From assembly GCF_007995055.1 (NCBI RefSeq), contig NZ_VOQQ01000001.1, positions 744,001-808,000 on the forward strand: a stretch of DNA of 64,000 bases, read 5' to 3'. A program made the position numbers and the translations under genes. The DNA is from Sphingosinicella ginsenosidimutans (GTDB lineage Bacteria; Pseudomonadota; Alphaproteobacteria; Sphingomonadales; Sphingomonadaceae). The notes under the pieces are model-generated. The model was not told the origin of the DNA, ran no database searches, and saw nothing but the letters and a program-made list of their open reading frames with translations. Positions 37,012 through 45,985 of this stretch are shown piece after piece; position 1 is the first letter of the stretch, and every line of letters starts with the position of its first letter.

Positions 37012-38355
37012 ATGGCGCGCACGACGAAGGATTTGGACGCGGCTGCACTGGAAAGCCGGATCGCGACCTATGACCCGGACGGCACCATGCGCGCCGGCGT
37101 GCGCGAGATCTGGGCGCTGATCGAGCCGGAAAAGCGCGACATCGCCCGCCAGTTCTGGATCGAATATGGCCGCGCGCCCGATCTTCCCGTGGACTTCGAT
37201 CCGGGCCGGATCGAAGAGCTGACGGACCGGCTGCTCGGCTATGTCGAGGCGCGCTACAGCGACATCGGCAATCCCGCCTGGGTTTCGATGGTCGGCCAGC
37301 ATGTCGGCGCGGCGGCGGCGGCGAAGGTGCCGCTCACCGTCCTTTATGCCGGCATCGCGGCGGCGGCCGATCTTGCGATCGACATCCTCGCGCGCAAGCT
37401 GCCCGACGATCCGGCGCGCCAGCTTCGCCTCGCCCGAATCGCCACCCGGGCGGCGCTGCTCGAGGTCGACATTCACGGCGACCATTTCGAACGGCTCCGG
37501 GCCGAGGGCGAGCGCGCGCGGCGCGGCGCGCTCGGCGCCGATTTCAGCAAGGAGATCCTCTCCGTCGTCGACAATGCCGCGGGCGGCAGCCGCAAGGTCC
37601 GCGATCAGGCGGCCGAGGCGAGCCAGGCGGCGCGCGGGATGCTCGGCAAGACCAGCGAGGTCGCCGCGGCCGCCGAGCAATCCGCAGTCGCGATGCGCGA
37701 GGCAGCGCAGACCGCCGCCGGGCTCATCATGGCGATCGACGAGGCACGCAACGAGGTGGAGGTCGCCGCCGGCGTCGCGACCCGCGCCGGCGATCAGTCC
37801 GCCAAGGCGGTCGAGGTCAGCAAGATGCTGTCCGATCATGTCGAGGCGATCGAATCGATCCTTGGCCTCATCCGCGACATTGCCGGCCAGACCAATTTGC
37901 TCGCGCTCAACGCGACGATCGAGGCGGCCCGCGCTGGCGATGCCGGCCGCGGCTTCGCGGTGGTCGCCAACGAGGTGAAGAGCCTCGCCAACCAGACGGC
38001 GCGCGCCACCGACGATATCGCCGCCAAGATCGCCGCGATCCAGTCGGCCACGCGCCAGACGGTCGAGGCCAATGATTCGATCCAGCACACGGTCGAGGAA
38101 GTCCAGGTCAGCGCCGATCGCATCCGCAAGGCGATGGAAATGCAGGCGCAGACGGTGACGATGATCACCGCCGCGGTCGACGAAACCGCGCTCGCCGCGG
38201 ATTCCATGTCCTCGACCATCGCCGCGATCCGGGCCGACACCGAAAGCGTTGCCGCGGAGATCGACGAGGTCGAGCAGAGCTTCGCCGAGGTCGACGAGCA
38301 GATGACGCGGTTCAAGGCGACGGCCGGCAAGTTCGTCCAGACGCTCGCCGCCTGA
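37012..38355 (+). CDS. Soluble globin-sensor-like methyl-accepting chemotaxis protein
   Basis: 447 residues with no membrane helix. The C-terminal half is a chemoreceptor signalling domain with the highly conserved hairpin [20 protein letters not shown], then [18 protein letters not shown]. The N-terminal ~170 residues are helical: [20 protein letters not shown] followed by His97 and [19 protein letters not shown] resemble the protoglobin of HemAT-type aerotaxis sensors, with His97 as candidate proximal haem ligand. It probably senses oxygen or another gas from the cytoplasm and signals to CheA. Start ATG 37012 follows AAGGAAGGCGAA; a GTG at 36994 is an in-frame alternative. No other che genes are nearby. 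A CtrA-like half-site lies upstream. Confidence 0.85.
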   Translation: MARTTKDLDAAALESRIATYDPDGTMRAGVREIWALIEPEKRDIARQFWIEYGRAPDLPVDFDPGRIEELTDRLLGYVEARYSDIGNPAWVSMVGQHVGAAAAAKVPLTVLYAGIAAAADLAIDILARKLPDDPARQLRLARIATRAALLEVDIHGDHFERLRAEGERARRGALGADFSKEILSVVDNAAGGSRKVRDQAAEASQAARGMLGKTSEVAAAAEQSAVAMREAAQTAAGLIMAIDEARNEVEVAAGVATRAGDQSAKAVEVSKMLSDHVEAIESILGLIRDIAGQTNLLALNATIEAARAGDAGRGFAVVANEVKSLANQTARATDDIAAKIAAIQSATRQTVEANDSIQHTVEEVQVSADRIRKAMEMQAQTVTMITAAVDETALAADSMSSTIAAIRADTESVAAEIDEVEQSFAEVDEQMTRFKATAGKFVQTLAA

Positions 38356-38396
38356 TCCACCTTTCCACGCCGGGCCGTGGCGCGTAACGACGCGCC

Positions 38397-39107
38397 ATGA
38401 CCGAGCCACGCAACATCCTTGTCACCGGCGCCAGCCGCGGCATCGGCGCTGCCATCGTCGAAGCCTTCGCCGGCCACCGGGTCGCCGGCCATTCCAGCGC
38501 CGGCGGCGACGGCCGCATTGCGGCCGACCTCGCTCTGCCCGGTGCCGCCGAGGCGCTCTGGGCCGAAGCGCTGGGCCGTCTCGACGGGCGGATCGACGTC
38601 CTCGTCAACAATGCCGGCATCTTCGAGGCGGCGCCGATCTCTCTTCCCCATGACGAATGGGTCGCCGAGTGGGAGCGCACGCAGCGCGTGAACCTCACCG
38701 CCAGCGCGGAGCTGTGCCGCCTTGCCGTCCGCCATTTCCAGGACCGCGGCGGGGGCGGGCGGATCGTCAACGTCGCCAGCCGCGCCGCCTATCGCGGCGA
38801 CAGCCCCGATCACTGGCATTATGCCGCGTCGAAGGCGGGCATGATCGGCATGACCAAATCGATCGCGCGCGGCTATGCGGGCGAGAACATCCTCGCCTTC
38901 GCCGTCTGCCCCGGCTTCACCGTCACCGGCATGGTCGAGGACTATCTGGAAAGCCGGGGCGGTCCGAAGCTGCTGGCCGACATCCCGCTCGGCCGCCCGG
39001 CGGAGACGGAGGAGATCGGCGAGATCGTCCGCTGGCTCGCGACGTCGGCGCCCGCTTCGGCGACCGGCGCGGTGATCGACGCCAATGGGGCGAGCTATGT
39101 TCGCTGA
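38397..39107 (+). CDS. Short-chain dehydrogenase/reductase
   Basis: 236 residues. The classical SDR motifs are present: ILVTGASRGIGAAIV for NAD(P) binding, VLVNNAGIFEA (NNAG), NVASRAAYRG with the catalytic Ser region, and YAASKAG with the catalytic Tyr and Lys. The C-terminal DANGASYVR matches the usual GG...xYxR ending. It reduces a ketone or oxidises an alcohol with NAD(P)(H); substrate unknown. FabG-like, but shorter and in a different context. It is followed by prmA after 27 bp and may be cotranscribed with it. Confidence 0.9.
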   Translation: MTEPRNILVTGASRGIGAAIVEAFAGHRVAGHSSAGGDGRIAADLALPGAAEALWAEALGRLDGRIDVLVNNAGIFEAAPISLPHDEWVAEWERTQRVNLTASAELCRLAVRHFQDRGGGGRIVNVASRAAYRGDSPDHWHYAASKAGMIGMTKSIARGYAGENILAFAVCPGFTVTGMVEDYLESRGGPKLLADIPLGRPAETEEIGEIVRWLATSAPASATGAVIDANGASYVR

Positions 39108-39134
39108 GACGTTCCGCAGGGAAGGCGGGCCGGA

Positions 39135-40043
39135 ATGAGCTGGAAGGTCACCCTGCCCTGCACGCGCACGGAGGCCGAGGCGCTGAAGGGCGACATCGTC
39201 GCCTTCGCAGCGCTCGATTTTCCGCCCGCGTTGATGACGAGCGAGCCCGATCCGGCGCAGCCCGACGCCTGGCGGCTCGATGCCTATTTCGAGGCCGAGC
39301 CGTCCCCGGCCGACATCGCGACGCTTCGCGCCCTGGTGCCGAGCGCCGGTCGGGCGAAGGCGGCGGTCGAACGGCTCCCCGACGAGGACTGGCTGACGCT
39401 GTCCCAGGCCGGGCTCGAGCCGATCCGGGCCGGCCGCTTCTTCGTCCACACGCCGGCGCACCGCGACGAGGTGCCGGCCGGCGCGATCGCGTTCGAGATC
39501 GACGCCGGCCGCGCCTTCGGCACCGGACAGCATGAAACCACCACCGGCTGCCTCGTCGCGCTGGACCGGCTGAAGCGCGAGGGCGCGGTATTCGCGAACG
39601 TCGCCGATATCGGCACCGGGACGGGCCTGCTCGCCTTCGCGGCGATGCGGCTGTGGCCGGCCGCCCGCGCCATCGCATCGGACATCGATCCGGTCGCGAT
39701 CGAGGTGGCGGCTGAGAATGCGGCGATCAACCGCGTGCCGATCGGTCGCGGACCCGGCCGGCTGGCGCTCGCGGTCGCCGCGGGGCTCGATCATCGCGCG
39801 CTGGCTGCGCGCGCCCCTTACGACCTGATCGTCGCCAACATCCTCGCCGGCCCGCTGATCGATCTCGCCCCCGCTTTCGCGGCCGCGCTCGCGCCGGGCG
39901 GACGGCTGATCCTCGCCGGGCTGCTCGAGAGCCAGAAGGCGCGCGTGCTCGCCGCCTGCCGGCGCCGCGGCTTCGATCCGTCCTTCGAGATAATGCGCGG
40001 CGACTGGCCGACCCTGGTGCTCCGCCGCCGGGCGCGCCGCTGA
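39135..40043 (+). CDS. prmA: Ribosomal protein L11 methyltransferase
   Basis: 302 residues. The N-terminal ferredoxin-like substrate domain starts MSWKVTLPCTRTEAEALKGD; the catalytic domain has the PrmA signature AFGTGQHETTTGCLVALDRL, the S-adenosylmethionine loop VADIGTGTGLLAFAAMRL, and DLIVANILAGPLIDLAPAF (NILA motif). It trimethylates lysines and the N-terminus of L11 in the cytoplasm. The length fits the family. Likely in an operon with the SDR gene upstream. It is convergent with the GH108 gene, 18 bp apart. Confidence 0.93.
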   Translation: MSWKVTLPCTRTEAEALKGDIVAFAALDFPPALMTSEPDPAQPDAWRLDAYFEAEPSPADIATLRALVPSAGRAKAAVERLPDEDWLTLSQAGLEPIRAGRFFVHTPAHRDEVPAGAIAFEIDAGRAFGTGQHETTTGCLVALDRLKREGAVFANVADIGTGTGLLAFAAMRLWPAARAIASDIDPVAIEVAAENAAINRVPIGRGPGRLALAVAAGLDHRALAARAPYDLIVANILAGPLIDLAPAFAAALAPGGRLILAGLLESQKARVLAACRRRGFDPSFEIMRGDWPTLVLRRRARR

Positions 40044-40061
40044 CGAAGCCGGCGCGCCGGT

Positions 40062-40613
40062 TCAGCCGACCCGGCCCGCAAGCCAGCCGTAGAGGAACGC
40101 CTCATTGGCCGGGCGCGATTCGGCGAGCGCGATATAGCGTTCGCCCTGGAGCGCGTTCAGCGCTTTCAGCAGCACCGCCTCGCCCGATCGGCCGCGCACC
40201 TGCACGAAGGCCGCGAGTGCCGCCAGCGTCTTCGGGCCGATCCGCCGATCGACTGCGACATCGGCATAATCGCTGCCGTTACGGTTGAGCGCGTTGAGCG
40301 CGCGCTGGAAAAAGCCGGTCGCGGTCTCCGGCCCCATGTTGACCGCCGTGTCGAACAGCTCGGCCGCGACGTCGGGCGCAAGCGCCGCAACCCGGTCATA
40401 GCCCGGCCGCAACCAGTAGAGCCGGCGATAGATCGCCGCCGCCGTCTCCCTCGGCATTGCCTTCATCGCGCCGCCATAACCCTGGGCGCGGGCCACCTGT
40501 TCGGTGATCCCCCAGCATGTCGGTCCGCCCCGATCCACGGGATGGTTCACATAGCCGCCTTCGCGCGCGATCAGATCGTCGATCAGCTCTTCCACATCCA
40601 TGTTTCGCACCAT
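40062..40613 (-). CDS. GH108 lysozyme-type peptidoglycan hydrolase with PG-binding domain
   Basis: 183 residues. The N-terminal GH108 domain contains IAREGGYVNHPVDRGGPTCW with the catalytic Glu, and YWLRPGYDRVAALAPDVAAE; the C-terminal half is a PG_binding_3-like domain (VDRRIGPKTLAALAAFVQVR, ending NEAFLYGWLAGR). The family includes phage endolysins and secretion activators (ZliS). It has no signal peptide, as is usual for endolysins that leave through a holin, but no phage genes or holin are adjacent. MDVEELIDDL (ATG 40601) is an alternative start. An inverted repeat sits directly upstream. Confidence 0.88.
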   Translation of the reverse strand: MVRNMDVEELIDDLIAREGGYVNHPVDRGGPTCWGITEQVARAQGYGGAMKAMPRETAAAIYRRLYWLRPGYDRVAALAPDVAAELFDTAVNMGPETATGFFQRALNALNRNGSDYADVAVDRRIGPKTLAALAAFVQVRGRSGEAVLLKALNALQGERYIALAESRPANEAFLYGWLAGRVG

Positions 40614-40643
40614 TGGTTCAGTTTGTGACGACTAAATGAACCA
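40614..40643. promoter_or_regulatory. Operator-like inverted repeat before the GH108 gene
   Basis: TGGTTCA at 40614-40620 and TGAACCA at 40637-40643 form a perfect 7-bp inverted repeat with 16 bases between. It touches the lysozyme start codon and lies in the divergent gap with the DUF2339 gene, so it could control one or both. Confidence 0.5.
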
Positions 40644-40710
40644 TATAGGATCGCGGTAGGAAAACGGTTTTTGCGCTGACAGCAACGCCGCGGCCCGCTA
40701 GCTAGAAAGG

Positions 40711-42363
40711 ATGGCGGTTCTGGTCGCCCTGTTGCTCGCGGGCATGGTGGCCCTGTGGGTGTCCAATCGCAGCCTCGCGCAGCGGCTGGAGACGCTTGAG
40801 CGGCGCCTGGACGCGCCCGGGCGGGCGGCGTCGGCCGATCCCACGCCCGGCGCGCCGCCGGCCCTCCGGCCCACCTCGCCGCCGCCGCAACCGCGCGAGA
40901 CGCTCGGCACGCTCTTCGAGCGATTCGTCGCCGGCCGTCTCCTGATCTGGGCCGGCGGCGTCGCGCTCGTCGCGGCGGCCGGCTTCCTGATCCGCTATTC
41001 GATCGAAATCGGGCTGATCACGCCGGCGGCGCGGATGATCGCCGCCGCGCTCTTTGGTCTGGCATTGATGGCAGCCAGCGAATTCGCGCGCGCGGGACGC
41101 GGCCTGGCCGAAGACCCGCGCGTCTCGCAGGCGCTGGCCGGCGCCGGCCTCGCGATCCTCTTCGCCACCGCTTATGGCAGCTACATCCTCTATGCGCTGA
41201 TCGGCCCCGGCCAGGCGGCTGCGGCGATGGTCGCGATCACGCTCGCCGCGCTCGCCCTGTCGCTTCGCAATGGCGAGCCGACGGCGGCGCTCGGCCTGAT
41301 CGGCGGCTTCGCGACGCCATTGCTCGTCGGAGACCGCGCGCCGGGCGCGCTGATCCTCCTCGGTTGCTTCGCCTTGCTCGATCTCGCGGCCCTCGCGCTG
41401 GCCTGGCGGCGCGGCTGGAGCCGGATCGCGGGCCTCGCAGTGCTGCTGAGCTTCGCCTGGTCAGGCTGGTTCCTGCTCGGCGCGCCTGCGGACGCAGCGG
41501 CGGCGGGGCTGTTCGTCCTCATCCTCGCCCTCGCCGGCTCCGCCGCTCCCGCCGAGGCGGTGCGTGAGGCGGCGCCGGCGGCGGCGGTGATCGGTGCGGC
41601 CGAGCTTGCGATGCTCGCCGTCCGATCGGATGTCGGCGCGACCGGGCTCGCGCTCTATGGCCTGCTGTCGGCGGCGCTGCTTGCGCTCGCCGCGATCCGG
41701 CCGGCGATGCGGATCGCGCCGGGGGCCGCGCTGGCCTTCGCGCTGGTCGTGCTGGTCGCGCGCGCCGCGATGGCGACCCAGCCCTTCACCCCTCAGGCCG
41801 CGATCGGCGCGACATTGCTCTTCGGGCTCGGCGGCGCGGCATTGGCGATCCGGATGCGCGCCGCCGGCCTCGCGATCGGCGCCGCGGCGCTCGCCGGGCC
41901 GTTCCTGATCCTGCGGCTGATCCAGCCGGCGCTGCTGGCACGACCCGATTGGGGGCTCGTTGCCATGCCGCTCGCGATCGCCGCACTCGCGCTGACCTGG
42001 CTCGGCCAGCGTGGCGCAGCCCCCGACGCGCGCGGCCCCGCCTTTTTCGCCGGGGCCGTCGCCGCGCTTCTGCTCGCCGTCGCCGCCGCCGATCTCGCCC
42101 CGGCCCGCGCCGTCTCGATCGCCTGGCTGCTGCTCGCGGCCGCGCTGCTGTCGGCCGGCATCATTCTTCGCGACCGCGCCTTCCGCCTGGCCGGCCTCGC
42201 GCTGCTGACCGTGACCGCGTTCAAGGTCTTCCTGATCGATGCGGCGCGGCTGGAGGGCGTGTGGCGGATTCTCTCCTTCCTCGGGCTCGGCATCGCGCTG
42301 ATCGGGATCGGCAGGCTCTACGGGCCGCTGCTGCGGGCGGAGAAAGGCGCGGTCGAAGATTGA
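40711..42363 (+). CDS. DUF2339 polytopic membrane protein
   Basis: 550 residues. After a coiled-coil-like N-terminal anchor (LVALLLAGMVALWVSNRSLA) and a Pro-rich linker, it is a long series of hydrophobic helices with the family start LFERFVAGRLLIWAGGVALV and LGLIGGFATPLLVGD, and the typical C-terminal FKVFLIDAARLEGVWRILSF. Most DUF2339 proteins are 800-1000 residues, so this one is short, lacking part of the middle helices, although both conserved ends are present. Function unknown; acts in the inner membrane. Divergent from the GH108 gene by 97 bp. Confidence 0.88.
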   Translation: MAVLVALLLAGMVALWVSNRSLAQRLETLERRLDAPGRAASADPTPGAPPALRPTSPPPQPRETLGTLFERFVAGRLLIWAGGVALVAAAGFLIRYSIEIGLITPAARMIAAALFGLALMAASEFARAGRGLAEDPRVSQALAGAGLAILFATAYGSYILYALIGPGQAAAAMVAITLAALALSLRNGEPTAALGLIGGFATPLLVGDRAPGALILLGCFALLDLAALALAWRRGWSRIAGLAVLLSFAWSGWFLLGAPADAAAAGLFVLILALAGSAAPAEAVREAAPAAAVIGAAELAMLAVRSDVGATGLALYGLLSAALLALAAIRPAMRIAPGAALAFALVVLVARAAMATQPFTPQAAIGATLLFGLGGAALAIRMRAAGLAIGAAALAGPFLILRLIQPALLARPDWGLVAMPLAIAALALTWLGQRGAAPDARGPAFFAGAVAALLLAVAAADLAPARAVSIAWLLLAAALLSAGIILRDRAFRLAGLALLTVTAFKVFLIDAARLEGVWRILSFLGLGIALIGIGRLYGPLLRAEKGAVED

Positions 42364-42404
42364 TCCTCGGCCCGGGCGGCGACCCCGCCGCGGCGGGCGA
42401 TCGA

Positions 42405-42481
42405 TGGTCGGGGCGACTGGATTCGAACCAGCGACCCCCACACCCCCAGTGTGATGCGCTACCAGGCTGCGCTACGCCCCG
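42405..42481 (-). tRNA. tRNA-Pro (anticodon GGG)
   Basis: A 77-nt tRNA on the minus strand. The 7-bp acceptor stem is CGGGGCG/CGCCCCG; the D arm is GCGC...GCGC, the anticodon loop is CTGGGGG with anticodon GGG (decodes CCC/CCU), and the T arm has TTCGAATCC. The 3' CCA is encoded (42405-42407). It lies between DUF2339 and yajC and fits the cloverleaf fully. It can serve as a site for integrating elements, but no integrase is near. Confidence 0.96.
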
Positions 42482-42695
42482 ACCAGGGATCGGGCCTTTA
42501 GGCGGGCTGTCGCGGCAAGGCAAGCCGTGCCAGGCCAGCGGCTTCTTCGGCGGACCCCATGCGCGCGGCCACAGCGTTGCCGAACGGCAACAGCCGCCCT
42601 CATGCCCGCGCCTTGGCAAGCCCGCATCCGCATGTTAGGCGCCTGCGGTTTCAGGGCCCGCATCCGTGCGCCGGCCGACTTTCCAGGTAGGATCC

Positions 42696-43031
42696 ATGTT
42701 CGAATCTCCAGCCTACGCCGCGAGCGCCGGCACCGCCGCCACAGGCGCGGCGGGTCTCATCGTCAACGTCCTTCCCTTCATCGCCATCCTGGTGATCTTC
42801 TACGTGCTGATGATCCGGCCGCAGCAGCGCCAGATGAAGACGCATCGCGAGATGATCGCCGGCGTGAAGCCGCGCGACGTTGCGGTGACAACCGGCGGCC
42901 TGATCGGCAAGGTCACCAAGGTCGACGAGAACGAGATCGAGCTCGAGATCGCGCAGAATGTGCGCGTGCGCGTCGTCAAGTCGATGCTGAGCGACGTGAA
43001 GCCTTACGGCTCCAAGCCCGCGAACGACTGA
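42696..43031 (+). CDS. yajC: Preprotein translocase subunit YajC
   Basis: 111 residues with one N-terminal membrane helix (LPFIAILVIFYVLMIRPQQR) and a soluble tail with GVKPRDVAVTTGGLIGKVTK, the family signature. YajC associates with SecDF and YidC to help secretion. Start ATG 42696 gives MFESPAYA; the region 364 bp before it contains the tRNA and no other gene. It is 7 bp before secD, and the order yajC-secD-secF is conserved. Confidence 0.95.
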   Translation: MFESPAYAASAGTAATGAAGLIVNVLPFIAILVIFYVLMIRPQQRQMKTHREMIAGVKPRDVAVTTGGLIGKVTKVDENEIELEIAQNVRVRVVKSMLSDVKPYGSKPAND

Positions 43032-43038
43032 GGCCGCC

Positions 43039-44631
43039 ATGCTCGATTTTCCCCGCTGGAAGGTGATCGGCATCTGGGCGCTGCTCGCGCTCGGCGTCCT
43101 GCTGTCCGTCCCCAGCCTGCTGCCGCGCGACATCGCGCACCGGATGCCGGCCTGGGTCCAGAAGATCCACGTCAACCTGGGCCTCGACCTCGCCGGCGGG
43201 AGCCACCTGCTGCTCGAGGCGCAGACCGGCGATGTCGCCCGCCAGCGGGTCGAGATGATGGAGGACAATATCCGCCGCGCGATGCGGACGGCCTCTCCGC
43301 AGATCGAGATCGGCGACGTCTCCACCCAGAATGGCCAGCTCGCCTTCGCCGTGCGCGATCCGGCGCGCGTCAACGACGCCCTCGGCCTCGCCCGCCAGCA
43401 GGCGCAGCCCTCCAGCTTCGGCGGCACCCGCGAATGGGATGTGAGCGCGAACGGCGCCACCATCGTGATGCGGCCGACCCAGGCCGGGCTCGATTCGGCC
43501 GTGAGCTCCGCGATGGAAAGCGCGCGGGACGTCATCGATCGGCGCATCAACGCGCTCGGCACGCTCGAGCCGACGATCATCCGCCAGGGATCGAACCGGA
43601 TCCTCGTCCAGGTGCCGGGCCTCCAGAACCCGGAGGCGCTGAAGCAGCTGATCGGCCGCACCGCCCGTCTCGAATTCCGCATGGTCGACGAGAATGCGAC
43701 GCCGCAGCAGATCCAGTCGGGCCGCGCCCCGATCGGCAGCCAGATCCTGCCGCTCGCCCAGGGCGGCCGGATCGCCGTGCAACGCCGGGCGATCATCACC
43801 GGCGACATGATCTCCGATGCCCGCCAGGCTTTCGATCAGCAGGATGGCAGCCCCAATGTGGTCCTGACCTTCGACAGCAACGGCGCGCGGCGATTCGCGC
43901 ACACCACGCAGGAGAATGTCGGCAAGCCCTTCGCCATCATCCTCGACAATGTGGTCCTCTCCTACCCCGTGATCCGCGAGCCGATCCTTGGCGGCACCGC
44001 GTCGATCAGCGGCGGCGGTTTCACCGTCGAAACCGCGAACCAGCTTGCGATCTCGCTTCGCTCGGGTCGCCTTCCGGTCGAGCTGAACGTCATCGAGGAG
44101 CGGACGGTCGGGCCCGACCTCGGCGCCGATTCGATCCGCGCCGGCATCATCGCCTGCATCGTCGCGACGGTCGCCGTGCTCATCTTCATGTTCCTGAGCT
44201 ACGGCCGGTTCGGTCTCTATGCGGACCTCGCCGTCATCATCAACCTGTTCGTGATCGTCGGCATCATGGCGCTGCTCAATGCGACGCTGACGCTGCCCGG
44301 CATCGCGGGCTTCGTCTTGACCGTCGGCACCGCGGTCGACGCCAACGTTCTGATCGACGAGCGCATCCGCGAGGAGCGAAGGCGCGGCCGATCCGTTCTG
44401 ATGGCCGTGGAAAACGGCTATAAGGAAGCGAGCCGGACGATCTTCGAGGCGAACGTCGTGCACACGATCGCCGGGCTCATCATGCTCGTGCTCGGCACCG
44501 GGCCGATCAAGGGCTTCGCGATCGTGCTGCTGATCGGCATCGCCACCTCGGTGTTCACCGCGGTCGTCTTCACCCGCATGCTCGTCGCCGGCTGGATCCG
44601 CAGGAACCGCCCGACCGAGATCAACATCTGA
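43039..44631 (+). CDS. secD: Protein translocase subunit SecD
   Basis: 530 residues. Helix 1 (VIGIWALLALGVLLSVPSLL) is followed by the conserved LGLDLAGGSHLLLEA, a periplasmic P1 region, and five helices at the C-terminus with NVVLSYPVIREPILGGTASI upstream and the VGTAVDANVLIDERIREE motif, typical of SecD D5. It drives late steps of export with the proton gradient. It forms a complex with SecF and YajC; secF follows by 14 bp. Confidence 0.97.
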   Translation: MLDFPRWKVIGIWALLALGVLLSVPSLLPRDIAHRMPAWVQKIHVNLGLDLAGGSHLLLEAQTGDVARQRVEMMEDNIRRAMRTASPQIEIGDVSTQNGQLAFAVRDPARVNDALGLARQQAQPSSFGGTREWDVSANGATIVMRPTQAGLDSAVSSAMESARDVIDRRINALGTLEPTIIRQGSNRILVQVPGLQNPEALKQLIGRTARLEFRMVDENATPQQIQSGRAPIGSQILPLAQGGRIAVQRRAIITGDMISDARQAFDQQDGSPNVVLTFDSNGARRFAHTTQENVGKPFAIILDNVVLSYPVIREPILGGTASISGGGFTVETANQLAISLRSGRLPVELNVIEERTVGPDLGADSIRAGIIACIVATVAVLIFMFLSYGRFGLYADLAVIINLFVIVGIMALLNATLTLPGIAGFVLTVGTAVDANVLIDERIREERRRGRSVLMAVENGYKEASRTIFEANVVHTIAGLIMLVLGTGPIKGFAIVLLIGIATSVFTAVVFTRMLVAGWIRRNRPTEINI

Positions 44632-44645
44632 CGGGATGAATTGAA

Positions 44646-45623
44646 ATGCGTCTGCTGAAGCTCATTCCCGAAGATACCAATATCGGCTTCGTGCGCCTGC
44701 GCCACTGGGCGTTCGGCATCACCGCCCTGCTGACCGTGCTCGCGGTCGGCGCCGTGGCCTGGAAAGGGCTCAATCTCGGCGTCGACTTCGTCGGCGGCCT
44801 GATGATCGAGGCCCATTTCCAGGAGCCGCCGCACCTCGACGAGCTGCGCGCCAATGTCGACCGGATCGGCGCCGGCCAGGGCGCGCTCCAGGCCTATGGC
44901 GATCCGCGCGTGGTCGCGATCCGCCTGCCCCCGCCCGAAGGCGGCCCGGGCGCCGCGAGCCAGGTGGTGGATCGGGTGAACAACGCGCTGCGCGCGGATT
45001 ATCCGGGCGTCACCATCGCGCGTTACGACACCGTGTCGGGCAAGGTTTCGGGCGAACTCATCCGGAACGGCATCCTCGCCGTCTTCCTCGCCATCCTCGG
45101 CATCGCCGTCTTCTCGTGGATCCGCTACGAATGGCAGTTCGGCGTGTCGACCTTCGTCGCCGTCCTCCACGACGTGCTGATGACATTGGGCTTCTTCGCG
45201 ATCAGCCGGTTCGAATTCGATCTTTCGACCGTGGCGGCGGTGCTCACCATCATCGGCTATTCGATCAACGACAAGATCGTCGTCGACGACCGCATCCGCG
45301 AGAATATGCGCAAATATCGCAAGATGGAGATGGGGCCGCTGATCGATCTTTCGGTCAACGAGGTGCTGCCACGCACCGTGATGACCTCGATCACCGTGCT
45401 GCTCGCGCTCGGCGCGCTGCTGATCTTCGGCGGCCATGTGCTGCGCGGGTTCACCGCTGCGATGATGCTCGGCATCATCATCGGCACCTATTCGTCGATC
45501 TACGTCTCCGCCTCGATGCTGATCACGCTCGGGCTCAACGCGAATGCGCCGGGCAAGAGCGGTCCGACGCCCCGCGAGAAGGGCGGCACGCGCAACGAGG
45601 GCTATGACGGGGCGCAGGTGTGA
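44646..45623 (+). CDS. secF: Protein translocase subunit SecF
   Basis: 325 residues. Six helices with the SecF signature NLGVDFVGGLMIEAHF, then SVAVFSWIRYEWQFGVSTFV-like region and TIIGYSINDKIVVDDRIREN, and SLNEVLPRTVMTSI-like (SVNEVLPRTVMTS) near the end. It works with SecD and YajC at the inner membrane. ATG 44646 is preceded by GGGATGAATTG. Its stop overlaps the GTG start of the next small gene by four bases. Confidence 0.97.
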   Translation: MRLLKLIPEDTNIGFVRLRHWAFGITALLTVLAVGAVAWKGLNLGVDFVGGLMIEAHFQEPPHLDELRANVDRIGAGQGALQAYGDPRVVAIRLPPPEGGPGAASQVVDRVNNALRADYPGVTIARYDTVSGKVSGELIRNGILAVFLAILGIAVFSWIRYEWQFGVSTFVAVLHDVLMTLGFFAISRFEFDLSTVAAVLTIIGYSINDKIVVDDRIRENMRKYRKMEMGPLIDLSVNEVLPRTVMTSITVLLALGALLIFGGHVLRGFTAAMMLGIIIGTYSSIYVSASMLITLGLNANAPGKSGPTPREKGGTRNEGYDGAQV

Positions 45624-45985
45624 AGCGGACGCCGCCAGCCGCGGGGCCTGTCGTCCAGCGGCTGACGGCCAGCGGCTTCGCGATCGACGGCGCGGTCCAT
45701 CGCGCCGCGCTGCTGACGCCCGATCGCGTTCTTTCATGGTCGCCGCCGCCGCTCGCTGAGCTGAGTGAGGAGGATCTCGCGCCGCTGCTCGCGCTCGATC
45801 CGGCACCTGAATTCGTGCTGATCGGCGCCGGGCCGCGCCACGCCTTCGCGCCTCCCGCGCTCATCGCCGCGCTCGATGCGCGAGGGATCGGGGTCGAGGC
45901 GATGGACAGCCGCGCCGCCGCCCGTGCCTGGAGCCTGCTCCGCGCCGAGGGACGCTGGATCGCCGCCGCGCTGATGCCGCTCTAG
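45620..45985 (+). CDS. Mth938-like domain protein (NDUFAF3/DUF498 family)
   Basis: 121 residues from GTG 45620, which overlaps the secF stop (GTGA). The Mth938-like fold is indicated by RLTASGFAIDGAVHRAALLT, the strand EFVLIGAGPRHAFAPPALI, and the closing ARGIGVEAMDSRAAARAWSL and LRAEGR. The mitochondrial relative NDUFAF3 helps assemble complex I; in alphaproteobacteria the gene commonly follows secDF, as here. A role in membrane protein assembly is plausible, but inferred. The last 4 bases overlap the glycosyltransferase gene on the other strand. Confidence 0.88.
   Translation: MKRTPPAAGPVVQRLTASGFAIDGAVHRAALLTPDRVLSWSPPPLAELSEEDLAPLLALDPAPEFVLIGAGPRHAFAPPALIAALDARGIGVEAMDSRAAARAWSLLRAEGRWIAAALMPL

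Noticed and set aside
40062..42363. Prophage remnant suggested by the GH108 lysozyme
   Set aside because: No integrase, portal, capsid or tail genes, and the tRNA-Pro nearby is intact without a flanking duplicate; only the lysozyme itself is phage-like.
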